Assembly (NCBI GenBank): GCA_031273045.1 | Contig: JAISSQ010000244.1 | Coordinates: forward strand, 1-44,055 | Reading direction: 5' to 3' | Length of the DNA: 44,055 nucleotides | Origin: Puniceicoccales bacterium | Lineage (GTDB): Bacteria > Verrucomicrobiota > Verrucomicrobiia > Opitutales > UBA953 | Shown here: positions 8,404 through 18,700 of the stretch, piece by piece | Layout: every line of letters starts with the position of its first letter | How positions within the stretch are numbered: position 1 is the stretch's first letter | The notes under the pieces: model-generated | The model's input: the letters and a program-made list of their open reading frames with translations, nothing else | The model's database searches: none | Told to the model about the DNA's origin: nothing | Made by a program: the position numbers and the translations under genes

Positions 8404-8946
8404 ATGAGCATCGAAAATCCAGACGACGCGCGGGCATGGCGGGAATGGTTCGCCCAGAACGGGGCGCGCTTCCTGCTGTGCGCCCGCCAATGGACGCGCT
8501 CCCACGCCGACGCCGAGGACGTCCTCCAAGACGCCTTCGCGCGCTTCTGGCGCAAGCAACGCCATCTGCCCGGCGACCCCGCCGCCCTCCTCATCACCTC
8601 AATCCGCCGCGCCGCCCTCGACCACGTCCGCCGCGAAACGCGACGCATCAACCGCGAGCAGGCCGCGCTCGTCCTCGACGGCGAGCCGGTCTCGTGGTTC
8701 GAGGCGCCCGACAGCGCCGAGGACAAACTTCTCGCCGACGCGCTCGAAAAACTGCCCGACGCCCAGCGACAGGTCGTCGCGCTCAAAATCTGGGGCGAGT
8801 TGACCTTCGACGAAATCGCCCGCCAGTTGGACTGCTCGCTCAACACCGTCGCCTCCCGCTACCGCTACGCCCTCGCCAAACTGCGCGAGACGCTCACCGC
8901 CAACTCCAACAACTTCGACAACCATGACCGCAAAGGACGCCTATAA
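8404..8946 (+). CDS. ECF-type sigma-70 family RNA polymerase sigma factor
   Basis: A 180-residue extracytoplasmic-function sigma factor. Region 2 includes SHADAEDVLQDAFARFWRK (about 36-54), the core-binding helix, followed by an RRAALDHVRRETRR stretch. Region 4 includes LPDAQRQVVALKIWGELTFDEIARQLDCSLNTV (about 117-149), a helix-turn-helix that reads the -35 box, ending with ASRYRYALAKLRE. The length is typical and no extra C-terminal domain is present. Its 3' end overlaps the next gene by 23 bp (ATG 8924), a common arrangement for a sigma factor and its membrane regulator. No Shine-Dalgarno is evident before ATG 8404. The upstream terminator insulates it from the tRNA. Confidence 0.92.
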   Translation: MSIENPDDARAWREWFAQNGARFLLCARQWTRSHADAEDVLQDAFARFWRKQRHLPGDPAALLITSIRRAALDHVRRETRRINREQAALVLDGEPVSWFEAPDSAEDKLLADALEKLPDAQRQVVALKIWGELTFDEIARQLDCSLNTVASRYRYALAKLRETLTANSNNFDNHDRKGRL

Positions 8947-9577
8947 TTCCAACGACGATTTCGCCGACATCGAGAGCGCGCTGCGCCGCCTGTCCCCGCG
9001 CGCGCCGAGCGAACGCCTGAACCGCGCCGTCGCCGCCGAAATCGGCACCGGCAACGCCGCCGCGAACATCATCCGCGTCGCGCGCGACTTCTTCCTCAAC
9101 CACCGCGCGCCCGCCGCCGCCGCCGCATGCCTCGCGCTCGCCGCCGGACTGCTCGCCGCCACCGCCGGCGTCGTGCTCCAGACGGGCGACGCGAACCGCA
9201 CTGCCACCGGCGGCACGCAAGCGACGCCGCCGGTGTCGCCGGCGCCGCCGGCAACGCTCGTCGCGACGAACACGACGGGCGCGGCGAATGCGGCGACACC
9301 GCCGGCGGCGGCGTCGGTTCCGAACGCCGGTGCCGCCGGTGCCGCCGGTGCCGGCGCGAACGCGCAGAGCCGGCGTGTCGTGCGCAGCGTGGAGCCACTC
9401 GAACTGCGGCGCGCGCCGGACGGACGTTTCTTCCGCCCGTGGCGCGTTCAGTATCAGACCCGTCCCGCGCCCGCCGCCGGTGCCACCGGTGGCGCGCGTC
9501 CCGCCGTCCGCTTCGGTCAGCCCGCCGCGCAAAACGGCGAGGAGGAAATCCACTTCGTCAAACTGGACCTGATTTAA
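8924..9577 (+). CDS. Single-pass membrane protein, candidate anti-sigma factor
   Basis: A 217-residue protein overlapping the ECF sigma gene by 23 bp. Residues 1-50 are acidic to mixed and helical (DDFADIESALRRLSPRAPSERL). One transmembrane segment follows (about 64-87, AACLALAAGLLAATAGVVL). The rest is a periplasmic Ala/Thr/Gly/Pro-rich region with repeats encoded by gccggtgcc blocks, ending in a more structured tail (RRAPDGRFFRPWRVQYQTR ... EEEIHFVKLDLI). The topology and overlap suggest an anti-sigma factor that holds the ECF sigma factor at the membrane. I see no zinc-finger H-x3-C-x2-C motif, so it is not a ZAS-type protein. The role is inferred from context only. Confidence 0.8.
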   Translation: MTAKDAYNSNDDFADIESALRRLSPRAPSERLNRAVAAEIGTGNAAANIIRVARDFFLNHRAPAAAAACLALAAGLLAATAGVVLQTGDANRTATGGTQATPPVSPAPPATLVATNTTGAANAATPPAAASVPNAGAAGAAGAGANAQSRRVVRSVEPLELRRAPDGRFFRPWRVQYQTRPAPAAGATGGARPAVRFGQPAAQNGEEEIHFVKLDLI

Positions 9578-9607
9578 CCGCCGGTGGCACCGCCGCCGGT
9601 GGTGGCG

Positions 9608-10408
9608 TCAGAACGCCACGCCCGGAACGGAGAAGCGCAGGCCGGCGCCGTCGTGGAAGGTGGCGTATTCGGTGACGACCGCGCCTTCGGGGCCGCCCAT
9701 CATGAAGTGCCAACTCTCCGGCGCGGCGAGTTTGCGCACGGTGCCGTCGGCGGTGAATTTTTCGACGTGCACGCTTTTCAGGTGCGGCGTCTGCACCTTG
9801 GAGAGCAGCGCCTTCACTTCGGGGAATTTGTCGAGGTTCGGCTCGCCGATTTCGCTGAACGTATAGACGGTGCCGCGGCGCACGCGCCAACTCTCGATTT
9901 TGCACGGCAGCGTCGAGCCGTCGGCGTCCTTCGTCGGCAGGTGCTTGTGCTCGGCGATGCTCTGTCCGGGCAGGAGGAAAATTTCGTGTCCGAAGTAGCC
10001 CTCTTTCTTCTCGTTGACCCAGATGACGCCGCCCATTCCGAAGCGCGCGAAGTCGCCCTTGGCGAAGTCCACCGCCCAGAAGAAGTCCTTCCCCAAGCCG
10101 AACTTTTCGGGCTGCGTGAGCACGGCGTAAACCGGCTCGTGGTGCCGGCGCATGAGGTCGAAGTAGGCCTGCTTCGCCTTGGCGGGGTCGAACTTGCCGT
10201 TCGTGTAGAAGTCGGCGTTGCGGACGGGCGTGATGGGTTTGTCGCTCTCACCGGCGGCGGCGCAACAGGTGTCACCACCGGCGGTGCCGGACTTGTGGCA
10301 GCAGCCGGCGAGGGCGAGCGAGCCGGCGGCTGCGGCGAGCGCAAAGAGCGCGGTTAACGGGGCGCGGGATTTCGCTTTTTGGGCGTGGGAGGAAGGCGAG
10401 TGGTTCAT
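9608..10408 (-). CDS. Lipoprotein with a cupin domain related to D-lyxose isomerase-type sugar isomerases
   Basis: The N-terminus is a lipoprotein signal: a basic start, a hydrophobic core and lipobox LALAGC with Cys36. The mature part (about 230 residues) has a cupin-like core: HEIFLLPGQSIAEHKHLPT provides an E-H-K-H metal site, RVRRGTVYTFSEIG the next strands, and WHFMMGGPEGAVVTEYATFHDGAGLRF a second conserved block seen in D-lyxose ketol-isomerase-type cupins. An extracytoplasmic sugar isomerase or sugar-binding cupin is therefore plausible, but activity is unproven. The start ATG overlaps the stop of the HAD phosphatase (ATGA), making this the last gene of a coupled operon. A short Cys-rich stretch (GCCHKSG...DTCCAAAG) follows the lipid-modified cysteine. 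Confidence 0.8.
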   Translation of the reverse strand: MNHSPSSHAQKAKSRAPLTALFALAAAAGSLALAGCCHKSGTAGGDTCCAAAGESDKPITPVRNADFYTNGKFDPAKAKQAYFDLMRRHHEPVYAVLTQPEKFGLGKDFFWAVDFAKGDFARFGMGGVIWVNEKKEGYFGHEIFLLPGQSIAEHKHLPTKDADGSTLPCKIESWRVRRGTVYTFSEIGEPNLDKFPEVKALLSKVQTPHLKSVHVEKFTADGTVRKLAAPESWHFMMGGPEGAVVTEYATFHDGAGLRFSVPGVAF

Positions 10409-11265
10409 CGGCGCGGGAGGGAATGGCTCGCGGCGGCGGCGTCAAGGAGTTCGCCGAGGGCGCCGGTGTTTTCGAGGACGAGGTCGGGCGCGCCACCGGT
10501 GCCGGCGGCGGCAGCGGCGTCGGCGCGGGTCGCCTCGCCGGAGAGGACGAGGACGCCGAGGCAGCCGGCGCGTTTCGCCATCGCGATGTCGGTGTAGATG
10601 CGGTCGCCGACCATCGCGACTTCGCCGGCGCGCAGCCCGTGGCGCGCGAGGATTCCGGCGAGCATCGAGGGGTCGGGCTTGCCGAAGACGCGGTCGGGCG
10701 CGCGACCGGTGGCGGCGGTGATTGCGGCGCAGATTGAGCCGCAGTCCACGAGCACCGTCGGCGCGTCGGTCGGGCAGACGAAATCGGGGTTCGTCGCGAA
10801 GTAGGGCAGTCCCTGTTTGACCCACCACGCGGCGCGGCACAGGCGGCCGTAGGTGAGCGAGAGGTCGAAGCCGGCGATGACGGCGTCGGGGCGGTCGGCG
10901 GGGTCGTCGGCGGTCTCGGCGAACCCGCTGCCGGTGAACTCGGCGCGCATTCCGGCGGTGCCGAGCAGGAAGAGGCGGCGCAGTTCGGGGCGTTCGGCGC
11001 GGAGGAAATCGCGCAGCGCGAGCGCGGAGGTGTAGAGACGGTCGGGCGTCGCCGGCAGTCCCAGCGCGGCGAGTTTCGCGAGGTATTCGGCGGCGGACTT
11101 CGACGGGTTGTTCGTGAGGAACGTGAAGCCGATTCCGAGCGCGTCGAGCCGCGCGAGGAACGGCCGCGTCCACGGGAAGAGCGTGCCGCCGTTATAGACG
11201 GTGCCGTCGAGGTCGAGCACGACGTGGCGAATGCCGGCGAGCGATGCGAGGGTGTCGGTGTTCAT
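10405..11265 (-). CDS. HAD-superfamily phosphatase, NagD-like (class IIA)
   Basis: A 286-residue HAD hydrolase. Motif I is HVVLDLDGTVYNGG (Asp18 nucleophile, Asp20 acid), motif II lies in FTFLTNNPSKS, the lysine is in VFGKPDPSM and motif IV is AMVGDRIYTDIAMAKRAG. The large cap between motifs II and III is the C2 type of NagD and phosphoglycolate/glycerol-phosphate phosphatases, which dephosphorylate nucleotide or sugar phosphates. ATG 11265 is chosen over the track's 11889 because the domain begins here and ATGA overlaps the upstream transporter stop. Its own stop overlaps the next start in the same way. Downstream of an organophosphate transporter, it could dephosphorylate the imported substrate. 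The C-terminus carries an AAAAAGTGG insert. Confidence 0.92.
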   Translation of the reverse strand: MNTDTLASLAGIRHVVLDLDGTVYNGGTLFPWTRPFLARLDALGIGFTFLTNNPSKSAAEYLAKLAALGLPATPDRLYTSALALRDFLRAERPELRRLFLLGTAGMRAEFTGSGFAETADDPADRPDAVIAGFDLSLTYGRLCRAAWWVKQGLPYFATNPDFVCPTDAPTVLVDCGSICAAITAATGRAPDRVFGKPDPSMLAGILARHGLRAGEVAMVGDRIYTDIAMAKRAGCLGVLVLSGEATRADAAAAAGTGGAPDLVLENTGALGELLDAAAASHSLPRR

Positions 11266-12773
11266 GCGGTTTGGGGATTGGCGGCACCACCGGCGGCGTC
11301 CTCCTCCTCCGCGTATCCGGTGGCTTTGGCGTTCCACATGAGGAGGAAGACGGCGCCGCCGGCGAGGGTCATCGCGAGCATGGCGGCGTAGGTGAAGTTC
11401 CAGCCGTAGTGCTGCGCGACGTAGCCGAAGCCGATTCCCGAAAGCGCGGTGCTCGCGTAGCCGAAGATGCCCGTCAGCCCGTTGGCGGTGGCGGCGGCCT
11501 TCTTCGTCGCCTGATTCGCGGCGGCGATGCCGACGAGCGCCTGCGGTCCGTAGATGAAGAACCCGACCGCGCACAACGGCGCGAGCAACGCCCAGAACGG
11601 CGCGCCGGCGGGGATTTGCCAGAACACGAACGCGAAGACGGCGGCGCCCGCCATGCACACGACGCACGCGCGGTGGGCGCGGCCTTTGAAAAAGCGGTCG
11701 GTCGCCCAGCCGGCAACGAGCATGCCGACGACGCCGGCGACCTCGAAGAGCGCGACGAGCCAGCCGGCGTTCGCCATGTCCACGTGCTTGGACTGGCGCA
11801 GGAGCGTCGGTCCCCAGTCGAGCACCGAGAAGCGCGTCACATAGACGAAGAAGTTTCCCGCGCCGAGTAGCCAGATGAGCGGGTTGCAAAACACCTTCTC
11901 GCGCAGCAACGCGCGGTGGCGGGCGGCGTCGTCATCACCAGTGCCACCGGCGGCGTCCTTCGCGGCGGCGCGCAGTTTCACGGTGGTTCCGGGCAGTTCG
12001 GGGAGGCCGACGGACGCGGGCGTGTCGCGCAGCAAAAACAGCAGCGCGATTGCGCCGCAGAACGCGATGGACGCCGGCAGCCAGAAGCACCACCGCCACG
12101 CGCCGGCGTGCGTCACGGGGTCGCCGAGGTTGCCCATGATGTAGCCGCACAGGATGACGACGAGACCGGCGCCGATGGAGTGCGAGGTGTTCCAGACGGA
12201 CATCTTGGTCGCGAGTTCGCGCGGCGGGACCCAGTGCGTGAGCAGCCGCGCGCACGGCGGGAAGCCGCTGCCTTGCAGGAAGCCGTTCACGAGCCACGTG
12301 ACGCCCATGAAGCCGATGAGCGTCGCGCCGACGCGCGCGCCGGCAACGGACGCGGCATCGCCGCCGGCGGTGACGGCACCGGTGGCACCGGCGGCGGTGG
12401 TGCCGGCGAGCCAAGCGGCGATTTCCGGCGCGAAGCCGAACACGGCGTTGGAGAGCGCGCACAGTGCCAGTCCCGCGCTCATGTGGACGCGCGCGTTGAA
12501 GCGGTCGGCGAGGAAGCCGTTCGCGAAGCGCGACAGCCCGTAAACGAGCCCGTTGGCGGTGAGGAACGCACCGAGGGCGGTCTTCTTGATGCCGAGGTCC
12601 GCCTCAATCCCCGGCATCGCCATGCTGAAATTTTTGCGGACGAAGTAGAACAGCGCGTAGCCGAGCATCGTCGCCAGAATCGTCCGCAACTGCCACCGGC
12701 GGAACCGCGCGCCGGCGGTGTCGCCTTCGGTGGCGCGCGGGGAGTCGTTCGTGGCGTGGGCGGGAGGAGGCAT
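11262..12773 (-). CDS. Organophosphate transporter of the OPA family (GlpT/UhpT-like MFS)
   Basis: A 503-residue inner-membrane antiporter of the OPA branch of the MFS, which exchanges glycerol-3-phosphate or hexose phosphates for phosphate. The diagnostic opening LATMLGYALFYFVRKNFSMAMPG is close to GlpT/UhpC TM1, followed by a KTALGAFLTANGLVYGLSRF segment and FLADRFNARV. FIYGPQALVGIAAANQATKKAAATANGLTGI matches the TM10-11 region. Inserts rich in Ala/Gly/Thr (AGTTAAGATGAVTAGG; AAGGTGDDDAA) lie in loops and are encoded by accggcggc-type repeats. The gene begins 10 bp after the autotransporter stop and ends with an ATGA overlap into the HAD phosphatase. The substrate cannot be decided between glycerol-phosphate and sugar-phosphate. 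Confidence 0.92.
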   Translation of the reverse strand: MPPPAHATNDSPRATEGDTAGARFRRWQLRTILATMLGYALFYFVRKNFSMAMPGIEADLGIKKTALGAFLTANGLVYGLSRFANGFLADRFNARVHMSAGLALCALSNAVFGFAPEIAAWLAGTTAAGATGAVTAGGDAASVAGARVGATLIGFMGVTWLVNGFLQGSGFPPCARLLTHWVPPRELATKMSVWNTSHSIGAGLVVILCGYIMGNLGDPVTHAGAWRWCFWLPASIAFCGAIALLFLLRDTPASVGLPELPGTTVKLRAAAKDAAGGTGDDDAARHRALLREKVFCNPLIWLLGAGNFFVYVTRFSVLDWGPTLLRQSKHVDMANAGWLVALFEVAGVVGMLVAGWATDRFFKGRAHRACVVCMAGAAVFAFVFWQIPAGAPFWALLAPLCAVGFFIYGPQALVGIAAANQATKKAAATANGLTGIFGYASTALSGIGFGYVAQHYGWNFTYAAMLAMTLAGGAVFLLMWNAKATGYAEEEDAAGGAANPQTA

Positions 12774-12783
12774 TCGCGGGCGG

Positions 12784-15700
12784 TCAGAACCGGATGCGGA
12801 AGGAGGCGTTGAAGCGGTGGATTGTGAGGGAGCCGAAGTCGGTCTCGTAGGTGTAGCCGATGTTGAGGGACTTGTTGCCGCCGAAGGTGAGTTCGACGCG
12901 CGGACCGGCTTGGAGGGTGTGCTCGGGCAGGGCGGGCGCGGTGATGCGGAAGGAGTTGCCGGAGGTGTCGTTCGCGAAGCGCGCGGTGATGGAGGCGTCG
13001 GTGTCGAGCATTTCGACGGTGTAGGCGACCTCGCAACCGAGGCGCAGGACGGCGCCGCTCCACGGGTTGATGAGCCAATTCAGACCGCTGCCGATGCGGA
13101 TTTGGAGCGAGTCCTGCGTGATTTCGTCGAGGTGCATGGCGGCGGCGGAACCCTTCTCGGAGAAGTTGCTGACGGTTGCGGAGACGTAGTCGAAGCCGGC
13201 GAAGGGCGTGAAACTGATGAATTTCGGGAGTGGGATGACGCTGCCGACGTAGAGGCCGGCACCGATGTCGGTGCCTTCGGGCTTCGCCGTCTTGCCGCCG
13301 AAGACGTCGTGTCCGCGCGTCTCGTAGGAGGAGTATCCGCCGTGGAACTGGGCGTCGAAGAAGAGCCAGTTGCTGGCGCGCAGGGAGGCGTAGAGCGTTC
13401 CGCGAATGTTTTCGCTGGTCGCCTTGTCGCCGTTGGAACCGCTGTGGAAGCGGGCGCGGGCGTTGTTGTAGCCGACGTTCGCGCCGAGGGTGAAGTGGGT
13501 GCCAAGGTCGGAGTCGAAGCCGACGAGCGCGCCGTAGGAGTCGATGTCGAACGCGGGGTCGTTCGCGCCCGGATTTTCGTATTTGGCGTAGGCACCGGTG
13601 CCGACGATGTAGGGTGCCCAGTTGATGGTGGTGTTCTGGACGCCGCGTTCGTAGCGCAGGGCTTCGAGGTGCTCGCGCAGCGAGGAAGCCGCGTCGTGCG
13701 CGGCGGAGATGCTCATCGTCGGCAGTGCGGCATGCATGCTGGGGACGGTGGACTTGAACGCCTCGCCGGCGGTGCTGGCGTCGCTGCCGAGCAATTGGTA
13801 GATGGTCTCGCGGGCGGCGGCGGCACCCGGATTGGAGGACTTCAGGACGGTGTTGAGGTAGCGGGTGAAGTCGGAGAGCGAGTCGGGCAGGTCGAAGCCG
13901 GGGACGTCGCTCAGGTCGTCGGCGAAGATGACGGCGACGCCGTTGCCGGTCTTGTAGAAGAAGAACTTGCCGATGATTCCGAGGGCTTCGAGTTCGTTGT
14001 AGTTGCCGATGGTGTAGTTGCCGGCGATGGAGGGTTTGCCGTCAGCGGTGTTGTCATCAATGAAGAGTTCGAAGGTGGTGCCGGTGGCGGGCAGGTTGGT
14101 GTCGGCGGAGCCGAGTTCGGAGAAGTCGAGCGAGATGGTGGCGCCGGGCTCGAAGGTGACTGTGCCCGTGTAGTGGACGGCGTCGGAGATGTAGCCGCTG
14201 TCCGAGTAGTGCGTGGGGGTGGAGTAGGTGACCTTGAAGCCGACGTCGCCGGCGGTGGTGATGTCGCCGTTGACGGTGATTTTCCCGACGGGCGTTGTGT
14301 TGGAGAAGACGCTGGCACCGGCGGCGACGACGAGGTTGCCCGCGACGGTTCCCTGACCGGAGAGCAGGGAGTTGCGCGCGAGCGAGATGGTCTTTACGCG
14401 GATGAGCGTGTCCGCCTCGGCACCCAGCGAGAGGGACGCCCACGACTGGACTTCGAGCACGTTGAGCGAGGAGGAGGAGCCGCCGGCGACGAATTCGTAG
14501 GCGGCGTAGGCGCCGGCGAGCACGGTCTCGTTCGGGGCGAGCGAGATGATGCCGGTGCCGCGAATGCTGTCGCCGATTTGGAACGCGGGCGTGGTCACGC
14601 CGGCCTGAACGGGGACGGCGCCGTGGCGCAGTTCGAGCACGCCGGAGCCGGTGGCTTCGAGGTAGGCGTAGCCGTTGGTGTCGTAGGTGGCGGGGTCGCG
14701 CAGCGGCAGCGGCAGGTTCGCGGTGTCAATGATGAGGCGGCCTTCCTCGACGATGGTGCCGCCGGTGTGCTCCGAGACGCTGTCGAAGACGATTTCGCCC
14801 GGACCGCGTTTGACGATGTTGCCCTGTCCTTTGACGGTGACCTTGGAACCGGTGGTGACGCCGGTGCCGTCGCGGTTGAAGATGAGTTCGGCGTTGCGGA
14901 AGAGGAAGACCTCGACGGGGTTGATTTCGACGGCGTTGATGGCGCCGGAGTGGCCGCCGGAGCCGATTTGCAGTTTGGCGACATTGGCGGCGCTGGTGTC
15001 GCCGGTGTTGTTGCCGACGTAGATGTGGCCGGCGATGGCGTTGCTCTCGGTGAGCGTGACGAGGCCGCGCTCGACGGTGAGGAACGCGCCGGAGTCGGCG
15101 GTGATTTTCGACGAGACGACGGTGCCCAGCGCGTCGCCCGCCACGTAGGGTTTGCTGAAGCGGAAGTGGCCGCCGTTGTTGATTTGGATTTGCGCGCCGC
15201 CGGCGATGGTGCCCTTCGCGTCGCTGCCGTTGCCGAGTTGGAGAATGCCGGAGTTGACGACGATTGTGCCGTTGATGGAGATGTCGCCGGTGATGATGGC
15301 GAGCGAGGAGGGCGAGGTGCCGTTGACGGTGATGCTGGCGCCGACGCCGGAGACGTTCGCGCCGAGGTCGAGGTAGTGGTCGCGCGGTTCGGTGCCGGCG
15401 GGGGCGTCGCCCGGAACGAGGCGCAGTTCGCTGTTGGTGACGACGATGTTCGAGGCGGAGTAGGTCTTGGTGCGGGTCATCTCGGAGCCGTCCCAGATTT
15501 GGAACACGCCGTTCGAGATGTTGGTGATGCCGGTGGAGAGGTTGTCGCCGGTGAAGATGAGGCGACCCGGGTCGAGTTTCTGCAGTTCGCCGTCGCCGCT
15601 GATTTTGTTGGCGATGGTGTAGGTGCTGTCCCCGCAGTCGAAGATGAGCGCGCGGTTGTGCTCGCCGCCGTTGTCGTCGTCGCTGCCGAAGCGGATTTCG

Positions 15701-18700
15701 GCGTCGCCGAGAACGTTTCCGCCGTTGAGCACGTTCTGTCCGTCGCCGATGCGGATGGAGCCGTTGAGGATTTGGACGGTGCCGTGGATTTCGGGGTTCT
15801 CGGTGGTGAAGACGAGGGCGTTGGTGTTGTCCTTCGCGATGGTGCCGTAGGAGAGAATCTTGTAGTCGAAGATTTGTTTTTCGACGCGGTCGCCGTTGAA
15901 GAGCAGGGTGCCGTTTTGCTCAATCACGACGTCGTAGCCGCCGTTGGGCAGGGCGCCGACGGCGTATTGGGTGAAGGTGGTCGGGTTCGCGAAGGCGTCG
16001 AAAACGCCCGGATTGACGGCGTTCTCGTAGGTGCCGGCGACGATGACCGGCTTGGGCGCGTCGGTGCCGGTGTCAATCGAGTAGATGCTTCCGTCCGCCG
16101 CGTTGACTTGGACGCCGGTGACGCCGCGGTAGTTGCCGCCGCCGTCGGCATAGACGCCGAACGCCTTGACGCGTCCGATTGAACCTTCGGCGAGACCGGA
16201 GCCGACTTGGAGGGTGCCGTTGCGGATGATGGTGCCGCCGGTGTAGGCGTTGCGCTCGGAGCCGAGTTTGAGCGCGATGTTCGCGGTGGAGTCGTCAATG
16301 ACGAGGGAGATCTTCGCGCCCGCCGCACCGTCGGTGATGTAGCCGTAAAAGACGCCGGCGGCGGTGGCACCGGTGGTCGAGACGCCGTCCTTGCCGACGA
16401 CGAGTTGGATGGCGCCCGGAACGTCGCTGCTCACGACGGGGGTGTTCGGTCCGGCGGCGGTGCCGGAAGCGCCGCCCGCGAGCGAGCCGATGCGCACGGC
16501 GCCGCCGAGGGTTCCGGCGGCTTTGTAGCGGTCGAACACGGTTTCGCCGACGGTGCCGTTGCGGTCGAGGTCAATCTTGAGGGTCGTCCTGTCGGCGAGG
16601 GAGAAGTTGGCGGAGCCGAAGTTGGCGATGATGACGCCGCCGATTGTGGCGGTCTTATAGTTCGTCACCGTCTCTCCGTTTTCATCGGTATAAACGGACA
16701 TCACCACCGGCAGTCCGTTGTTCTCGGAGTGGGCGTTCTTGTTCTTCTTCGCGCGGAGGAGTTTCTCGAACGCGCTGTCCCAAACGGGACCGAGCCAGAC
16801 CTTGCCGTCCTCGGAGACGGCGCTGGCGGAGCGGACGATGACTTCGTCGTCCATCTTCGCGATTTGGGTCGCCGCGCCGTATTGCGTCGGGTCGAGCGCG
16901 GCGGCGGAGCCGAGGGCGGGCAGGCGGGCGATTTGGTCACCGGTGGCGCCGATGGCGACGCTGCCGGAGTCAACGCGGATGGTTCCCTCGAAGCGGCTCA
17001 CGTCGTCGCTCTCGTCGCCGGTGGCGTAGTTGCCTTCCTGCGTGAGGCGGGTGTTGGCGGCGAGGAAGAGCGTGTCGGTGTATCCGAGCGAGGGGTCGTT
17101 GTGGGTGGTGCCGTCCTTGATGAGGGTTCCGCGGTCGCCGCTGCCGGTGCTGTAGAGCAGACCGGTGATGCGCATGTCGCCGCCGGAGGTGTCGAAGGTG
17201 CCGGTGCCGCCGGAGAAAAAGTTGAAATCGTAGTCGAGGTAGCGCGGTGTGCCGGAGATGAGGGTGCCGCCGTAGAAGTCCACGCGGCCGGCGCGGACGT
17301 TGACGTCGGAGGAGGTGTCGCGCCGGCGGTTGAGGCCGAGGGCGAGGTCGGTTCCGAGGTAGATTGTGCCGTCGTAGATGATTGTGCCGCCGGCGTATTC
17401 GTTGTCGGCGAGCAGGTTGAGGACACCGGTGCCGCTCTTGACGAGGTAGCCGGTGGAGCCGCTCATGGGGCCGCTGTCGGCGGTGATGGTGTAGTCGCGC
17501 CCGATGCTGTTGTCGAAGCGCGCCTCGCCGAGGGTGACGCCTTCGGGGACGATTGTGACGAGGCGGCGCAGCGGGTCGCTGACTTGGTCGTCAAAGATGG
17601 CGGTGTCTCCGGGCGCGTAGGAGGTCTTTCCGACGCGCGAGATGGTGCCGTCGGGGTTCACGACCTCTTGGAAGAAGTTGGCACCGGTGGAGGCGGGGTC
17701 GCCCCACTGCTGGTTGGGGTCGCCGACCCAGTAGAGTTCGTTGCCGTAGGCGGTGGCATAGACGTCCATGTAAATCATCTTCCCGGCGGCGTCGTCGCGG
17801 AAGAGGATGGTGTAGCGCGGGTCGGTGAACTTGGACTGGTCCCAGCGGAACTCGACGAAGGAGTTGAGGATGGCGAGGCGTTCGGCGGCGTCGGCGGCGT
17901 CGGCGAATCCGTCCACATAGAGGGTGTTGTATTTGATGACTGGGTAGGAGACGGGAGTGTCGCCGGTGCCTTTTGCGAGGCGGTATCCGGCGCGCTCGTC
18001 GTCGCTGGATGGCATTACGGGGGAGATGATGAGTTCGCCGCCGATGGAGAGGTTTGTGACGACGAGGAGGTCGTTGGTCTGCGGGATGCGGGCGATGAGG
18101 GTTTCGCGGAGGGCGATTTCATCAGAGGTGAGCGTCGCGGGGTCGCGGGCGAGGAACTGCCGCTCGTCATAGGTGAGCGTGGAGGAGTTGAGGTTGGGGT
18201 CAACGGTCGAGGCGAAGGTGAACAGGATGGTCGAGGACGGGACGCCGACTTCGGTGCCGGCGGCGTTCTTGACGGAGGCGACGGTGGAGAGGGTGCCGTC
18301 AATGGTGAGCGTGGCGGCGCGGTCCACGACGATAATTTGGTTTCCGACGGGTTCGCCGGTGTAGGAGTCAATGATTGGCTCGGTGCCTTGGGAGCCGCCG
18401 ATATACAGGACGCCGCCCTGCAACTGGAAGTCGCCGATGAGGTCGGGCAGGGCGTCGTAAACGCCGGTGGTGAGGGTTCTGCCGGCGACGAGCGTGGAGC
18501 GGTTCAGGTAGTCCTCGCCGGAGATGGTGAAGTATTTCGGCGAGGCGGTGCCGCCGGCGTTGGAGCGCAGCAGGGAGACGTCGAGCACGGGGCGGTTCAC
18601 CTCGGAGACGGGCGCGTTCAGCCCCGGGTCAACGAAGATGTATTCGGACAGGAGCGAGGTGACGCGGCCGCCGAGGCGCAGGGTGCCTTCCTTGACGAGG

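Noticed and set aside
12718-16182. 1154-residue plus-strand ORF antisense to the autotransporter
   Set aside because: Val/Asp/Gly/Ala-rich composition without domains; it mirrors third-position GC bias of the minus-strand gene.
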